Origin: Demequina sp.
GTDB taxonomy: Bacteria; Actinomycetota; Actinomycetes; Actinomycetales; Demequinaceae
Assembly: GCF_016278775.1 (NCBI RefSeq)
Contig: NZ_JADQBF010000004.1
Coordinates: forward strand, 124,001-188,000
Reading direction: 5' to 3'
DNA length: 64,000 nucleotides
Shown: positions 60,530 through 64,000 of the stretch, piece after piece
Position numbering within the stretch: position 1 is the first letter of the stretch
Layout: every line of letters starts with the position of its first letter
The notes under the pieces: generated by a model
Told to the model about the DNA's origin: nothing
What the model saw: the letters and a program-made list of their open reading frames with translations, nothing else
Database searches by the model: none
Position numbers and translations under genes: made by a program

Positions 60530-61828
60530 ATGAGCATCGGCACCGAACGCGTCTACGTGGCACGCCTTGCTGGCACCACTGTGTTCGATCCACTCGGCGA
60601 TCCGGTGGGTCGAGTGCGGGACGTCGTCCTCGTCGTGCGCCGCACGGGAGTCCCTACGGCCGTTGGCCTCGTGGTCGAGGTCCCGGGCAGGCGCCGCGTC
60701 TTCATGCCGCTCACTCGAGTCACGTCGATCGTCCCCGGCCAGGTGATCTGCACTGGCGTAGTGAACCTGCGCCGGTTCCAGGCGCGCCCTTCAGAGACAC
60801 TCGCCATCGGCGAACTGTTCGATCGCTCCGTGACCCTGAGGACTGACAAGTCGACCGCCTACATCGAGGACATCGCGATCGAGCAGACGCGCGGGAAGCT
60901 CTGGCAGGTCACCAAGTTGTACGTGCGTAGCGGGGAACGCCGACGCGGGGTGCTCGGCTTCTCTCGCCGCGGCGCCTCCACTGTGGTGGACGTCGATGCC
61001 GTGACGGGCCTCGCGACGCGCGACAAGTTGCAAGGCGCTGCCCTCGTCATCCAGTCCTTTGCGGACTACAAGCCCGCCGACCTGGCCGCGGCGCTCATGG
61101 AGATGAGCCCAGCGCGCACGGCCGAGATCGCCGCCGCGCTTGACGACGAGCGGCTGGCGGACGTACTCGAGGAGATGCCGGAGCACGATCAGATCTTCCT
61201 CATGCGCACCCTTGACCCCGAACGCGCAGCAGACGTGCTCGAGGCGATGGAACGCGACGACGCCGCCGACCTGCTCGGCGACCTTCCCGAGCAGGACGCG
61301 GCTGCCCTGCTGGAACTCATGGAGCCAGACGACGCCAACCAGGTCCGTCAGTTGCTCGGCTATGAGGACGACAGCGCTGGCGGCCTGATGACCACCGAGC
61401 CCGTCATCGTCGGGCCGGAAACCACCGTGGCCACGTGCCTTGCGTTGGTGCGACGCGACGCATTGCCCCCGGCCCTGGCGTCCATGGTGTTTGTGGTGCG
61501 TCCTCCACTTGAGACCCCCACCGGACGCTACGTCGGCCTCGTGCACATTCAGCGGCTGTTGCGCGAGGCGCCACACGACTCTGTGGGCAACTTCGTGGAT
61601 CCCGCCATCTCGACTCTCGCGCCGGCCGACACCCTGTCCGACGTGTCCCGCCGCATGGCCGCGTACGACATCCTGGCGCTGCCAGTCGTGGACGAGGACA
61701 ACCGTCTGTTGGGCGCCATCTCCATTGACGATGTCTTGGACCACTTGCTGCCTCGCGACTGGCGCGAGCACGACGCTGGCGACCCTCGCGCGCCGGAGCG
61801 ACCCGCGCAAGGGGGCAAGCGTGGCTGA
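60530..61828 (+). CDS. MgtE-N/CBS soluble protein (no channel domain)
   Basis: A 432-residue cytosolic protein. Residues about 8-150 include a PRC-barrel-like region (FDPLGDPVGRVRDVVLV), about 180-290 MgtE_N helical repeats (LAAALMEMSPARTAEIAAAL, AADVLEAMERDDAADLLGDL), and about 290-415 a CBS pair (LMTTEPVIV, LPVVDEDNRLLGAIS). True MgtE channels continue into five TM helices; none are here, so it may sense Mg2+ or nucleotides for another protein. ATG 60530 follows TAGGCT by seven bases. Its stop overlaps the DUF1003 start by eight bases, so the two are translationally linked. Confidence 0.88.
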   Translation: MSIGTERVYVARLAGTTVFDPLGDPVGRVRDVVLVVRRTGVPTAVGLVVEVPGRRRVFMPLTRVTSIVPGQVICTGVVNLRRFQARPSETLAIGELFDRSVTLRTDKSTAYIEDIAIEQTRGKLWQVTKLYVRSGERRRGVLGFSRRGASTVVDVDAVTGLATRDKLQGAALVIQSFADYKPADLAAALMEMSPARTAEIAAALDDERLADVLEEMPEHDQIFLMRTLDPERAADVLEAMERDDAADLLGDLPEQDAAALLELMEPDDANQVRQLLGYEDDSAGGLMTTEPVIVGPETTVATCLALVRRDALPPALASMVFVVRPPLETPTGRYVGLVHIQRLLREAPHDSVGNFVDPAISTLAPADTLSDVSRRMAAYDILALPVVDEDNRLLGAISIDDVLDHLLPRDWREHDAGDPRAPERPAQGGKRG

Positions 61829-62339
61829 GCGACTCGATCGACCCAAGGGGGAGCGCCGACTTTTCGGTTCGCGTCCCACGTCGCCGCGCAACGCGGACAG
61901 GTTCGGCAGGATCTCCGAAGGCATCGCCCGCTTCCTTGGTACGCCACGATTCCTTGTGTACCTCACGGTGTTTGTCATTGTCTGGTTGGCGTGGAACACG
62001 TTCGGCCCCGTCAACCTGCGGTTCGACTCGGCGACGTACTACTTCACCGCGCTGACCCTGATGTTGTCTCTCCAGGCTTCCTACGCGGCGCCGCTCATCC
62101 TGCTGGCCCAGAACCGTCAGGACGACCGCGACCGCGTGAGTGCGGAGCAGGACCGCCAGCGGGCCGAGCGCTCGCTTGAGGACACCGCATACCTCGCCAG
62201 GGAGGTCGCCGCACTGCGGCAAGCGCTCAACGAGACGGCCACCCGTGACTTCGTACGCTCGGAACTGCGATCGCTGCTCGATGAACTGCGTCAGGACGAC
62301 AAGGACCGCGAGCGCGACGGCGCCACCAGCGCCGAGTAG
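61821..62339 (+). CDS. DUF1003 membrane protein
   Basis: A 172-residue protein with two TM helices (about 42-62 and 75-98), FLVYLTVFVIVWLAWNTFGP and FTALTLMLSLQASYAAPLILLAQNRQDDRDR, the DUF1003 signature. A coiled-coil tail follows (EQDRQRAERSLEDTAYLAREVAALRQAL). Some relatives are linked to magnesium or cyclopropane-lipid genes, but function is unknown. GTG 61821 lies within the end of the MgtE-like gene and follows AAGGGGG. The coupling suggests a complex with the MgtE-like protein. Confidence 0.9.
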   Translation: MAERLDRPKGERRLFGSRPTSPRNADRFGRISEGIARFLGTPRFLVYLTVFVIVWLAWNTFGPVNLRFDSATYYFTALTLMLSLQASYAAPLILLAQNRQDDRDRVSAEQDRQRAERSLEDTAYLAREVAALRQALNETATRDFVRSELRSLLDELRQDDKDRERDGATSAE

Positions 62340-62357
62340 CGGCGACTGCCGACGCGC

Positions 62358-62873
62358 CTACGAATCTTTCTTGTCACCCATCCCTGACCCCGCGCTGAAG
62401 GCCGCAATCAACGCCACGGCCAACCACAAGTACCCCAGCGGATCCTCGAAGTACGCCGAGATCACGGTGCCCACATCGACGTTCGCAAGCCGAGAGAGCC
62501 CGGTGGGGATCGAGCCCGCAGCAAAGAAGACGACCATGAGGGCGTCTGCCGCGAGCACCGCCACAGCAGCAATGAGCACGGCGATCACGCCAGTGACGAA
62601 TCCGGTGCGCTTGGCGACCATAGCCACCGTCACGCCGACCAGGAGGCCGACGCCGATCACGAGCATCAGGAACTCACGCTGCATGGCGAACGAGATTGCC
62701 GCATAGGCAAAGGCCGCAATCGCACCGACGACCAGGGCCGACGCGGCCGCGAGCAGCCAGGATCCGGTGGCTCCCGGCTCTTCGACCCCAGGTGCCGACT
62801 CAGGACCGCCGACCGCTTGAGAACTGTCCGGATAGGCCGTCGGGCCTTGCACTTCTGGCGTGAACTCTGTCAT
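62358..62873 (-). CDS. Four-helix membrane protein of unknown function
   Basis: A 171-residue protein with a Pro/Glu/Ser-rich N-terminus (about 1-37) and four hydrophobic helices (about 40-62, 68-85, 92-117 and 145-163). I recognise no family. GGGGGAG lies before the ATG. It is convergent with DUF1003 and divergent from mrp. An actinobacterial order MgtE-like/DUF1003/membrane protein/mrp seems conserved, so a link to this group is possible but unproven. Confidence 0.7.
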   Translation of the reverse strand: MTEFTPEVQGPTAYPDSSQAVGGPESAPGVEEPGATGSWLLAAASALVVGAIAAFAYAAISFAMQREFLMLVIGVGLLVGVTVAMVAKRTGFVTGVIAVLIAAVAVLAADALMVVFFAAGSIPTGLSRLANVDVGTVISAYFEDPLGYLWLAVALIAAFSAGSGMGDKKDS

Positions 62874-62959
62874 GACTCCCCCTCAAGTTGACGCAGCTTT
62901 GCGTGCTCGGACACTAGCGGACGGACTCGACCGTGCGCAAGGGTGCCTACGATGGTGGC

Positions 62960-64000
62960 ATGCCTACGATTGAAGCTCTCCGCTCCGCACTGTCCAAGGT
63001 CATCGACCCCGAGATCAGGAGGCCGATCACCGAGATCGGCATGGTGCGCAGCATCGAAGTCGAAGGCGACGGGATCGCCGTGATCGGCATCGACCTGACG
63101 ATCTCCGGTTGCCCGATGAAGGACCGCATCACGCGCGACGTCGAGGCCGCGGCACAGACCGTTGACGGCGTGACGGACGTACGGGTCGAACTGGGCGTCA
63201 TGTCCGACGAGCAACGCGACGGCTTGAAGACGGCGCTGCGCGGTGGCAAGCCAGAGCCCGTCATCCCCTTCACCCAGCCGGGAAACCTCACGCGCGTGTA
63301 CGCGATCGCCTCCGGCAAGGGTGGCGTCGGCAAGTCCACCGTGACAGCCAACCTGGCCGCCGCGATGGCGGCGGATGGGCTCAAGGTGGGAGTGCTCGAC
63401 GCGGACATCTTTGGCTTCTCCATCCCTGGCATGCTCGGGATTACCGCGCAGCCGACTCGACTGGATGACATGCTGCTGCCGCCGATCGCGCACGAGGTCA
63501 AGGCCGTGAGCATTGGCATGTTCGTTCCGGAGGGCCAACCCGTCGTGTGGCGCGGGCCGATGCTGCACCGAGCGCTCGAACAGTTCCTGGCCGACGTGTT
63601 CTGGGGCGACCTTGATGTGCTGCTTCTCGACCTGCCGCCAGGCACAGGCGACATCGCGATCTCCGTGGCTCAACTGCTGCCCCACGCGGAGTTGGTGGTC
63701 GTGACGACCCCCCAGGTCGCGGCCGCTGGCGTGGCGGAGCGCGCGGGCTCCATCGCCACGCAAACCTCGCAGTCCGTCGTCGGTGTCATCGAGAACATGG
63801 CCTGGCTCGACCAACCAGACGGCAGCCGCCTGCACCTGTTCGGCGAGGGCGGCGGCCAGCGCGTGGCGGATCGCCTCAGCGAGACGCTGGGCACCACCGT
63901 CCCGCTGCTCGGTCAGATCCCCCTCGACATGAGCACGCGCGAGGGCGGCGACGTGGGCACCCCCGTGGTCCTCTCCGACCCCGAATCCCCCGCCGCCGTC
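62960..64000 (+). CDS. mrp: Mrp/ApbC-family Fe-S carrier ATPase (3' end beyond window)
   Basis: The window holds 347 codons and the frame is still open. An N-terminal MIP18/DUF59 domain (about 1-95, DPEIRRPITEIGMV, ISGCPMKDRI) precedes a P-loop ATPase with the deviant Walker A ASGKGGVGKST (about 117-127), DADIFGFSIPGMLG and DLPPGTGD. It loads Fe-S clusters onto client proteins. The CxxC usually found near ENM is absent: the segment reads IENMAWLDQPDGS, as in other actinobacterial Mrp proteins. ATG 62960 follows TACGAT by six bases. The ORF track omits this gene because it runs off the end. Confidence 0.93.
   Translation, partial: MPTIEALRSALSKVIDPEIRRPITEIGMVRSIEVEGDGIAVIGIDLTISGCPMKDRITRDVEAAAQTVDGVTDVRVELGVMSDEQRDGLKTALRGGKPEPVIPFTQPGNLTRVYAIASGKGGVGKSTVTANLAAAMAADGLKVGVLDADIFGFSIPGMLGITAQPTRLDDMLLPPIAHEVKAVSIGMFVPEGQPVVWRGPMLHRALEQFLADVFWGDLDVLLLDLPPGTGDIAISVAQLLPHAELVVVTTPQVAAAGVAERAGSIATQTSQSVVGVIENMAWLDQPDGSRLHLFGEGGGQRVADRLSETLGTTVPLLGQIPLDMSTREGGDVGTPVVLSDPESPAAV

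Noticed and set aside
1-64000. CRISPR arrays, insertion sequences, prophage or rRNA genes
   Set aside because: Searched by eye on both strands; no regular spaced repeats, transposase motifs, phage genes or rRNA-like sequence seen.

Overview
The window is a high-GC, densely packed stretch of chromosomal core sequence from an actinobacterium. Two WhiB-family Fe-S regulators, DUF3499, DUF5719, DUF3107, DUF3152, UPF0182, PdtaS, UvrD2 and an AdnA/AdnB-type helicase-nuclease pair all point to Actinomycetota. The mixture (MgtE-like/DUF1003/Mrp, twin LCP proteins, AdnAB, no mycolic-acid genes) fits Micrococcales such as the Cellulomonas/Demequina group better than mycobacteria, but that placement is inference. 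I see no insertion sequence, prophage, CRISPR array or plasmid feature, and no gap above 300 bp without a gene.

Layout. 1-6.1 kb: manB (partial)-DUF3499-metallopeptidase-like gene, then the whiB2-GT2 glycosyltransferase-DUF5719 operon. 6.2-8.7 kb: two tandem LytR-CpsA-Psr cell-wall ligases. 8.7-12.9 kb: purE-purK, GtrA and an OmpR-type two-component system. 12.9-19.8 kb: a large GT-C-like membrane protein, an FHA-FtsK-like ATPase with a degenerate P-loop, a small membrane protein, whiB1 and the PdtaS sensor kinase, DUF2505. 19.9-26.3 kb: two APC permeases, a FIST/GGDEF-EAL signalling operon and the initiator tRNA. 26.3-33 kb: DUF4328, UPF0182, PDZ/Lon-like protease, DUF2342-type zincin-like protein, DUF5679. 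33-48 kb: a ThiF/TOMM-cyclodehydratase-like protein, uvrD2, nudC, a macrolide-phosphotransferase-like kinase, a 7TM-PAS-GGDEF protein, adnB-adnA, DUF3152, DUF3107, gluconokinase. 48-64 kb: DEAD-box RNA helicase, PHP phosphoesterase, Xaa-Pro aminopeptidase, DUF3800, DUF1304, LLM oxidoreductase, a thioredoxin/CcdA-type fusion, a MocR regulator divergent from a PLP decarboxylase, an APH-like kinase, an MgtE-like CBS protein with DUF1003, and mrp (partial).

How it works together. Much of the window is housekeeping: purine synthesis, cell-wall assembly, recombination and repair (UvrD2, AdnAB), NAD(H) capping/turnover and Fe-S carriage. Around it sits a rich signalling layer (two WhiBs, two histidine kinases, two c-di-GMP enzymes, FIST, FHA). 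Many gene neighbours match those in Mycobacterium tuberculosis, although the blocks are rearranged.

The strongest pattern outside the gene list is regulatory. About 25 genes have a TANNNT-like -10 hexamer only 6-8 nt before the start codon, the signature of leaderless mRNAs. This settles many start codons. Other non-coding signals include a palindromic promoter at whiB2, a CRP-like site plus a terminator-like 5'-UTR hairpin at whiB1, a 44-bp perfect palindrome between convergent genes, and a 17-bp inverted repeat between DUF1304 and an LLM oxidoreductase. I did not find a clear-cut new multi-gene system. The best candidates for undescribed biology are the whiB1 leader, the orphan ThiF-like protein, the FHA-FtsK-like ATPase and the FIST/c-di-GMP operon.
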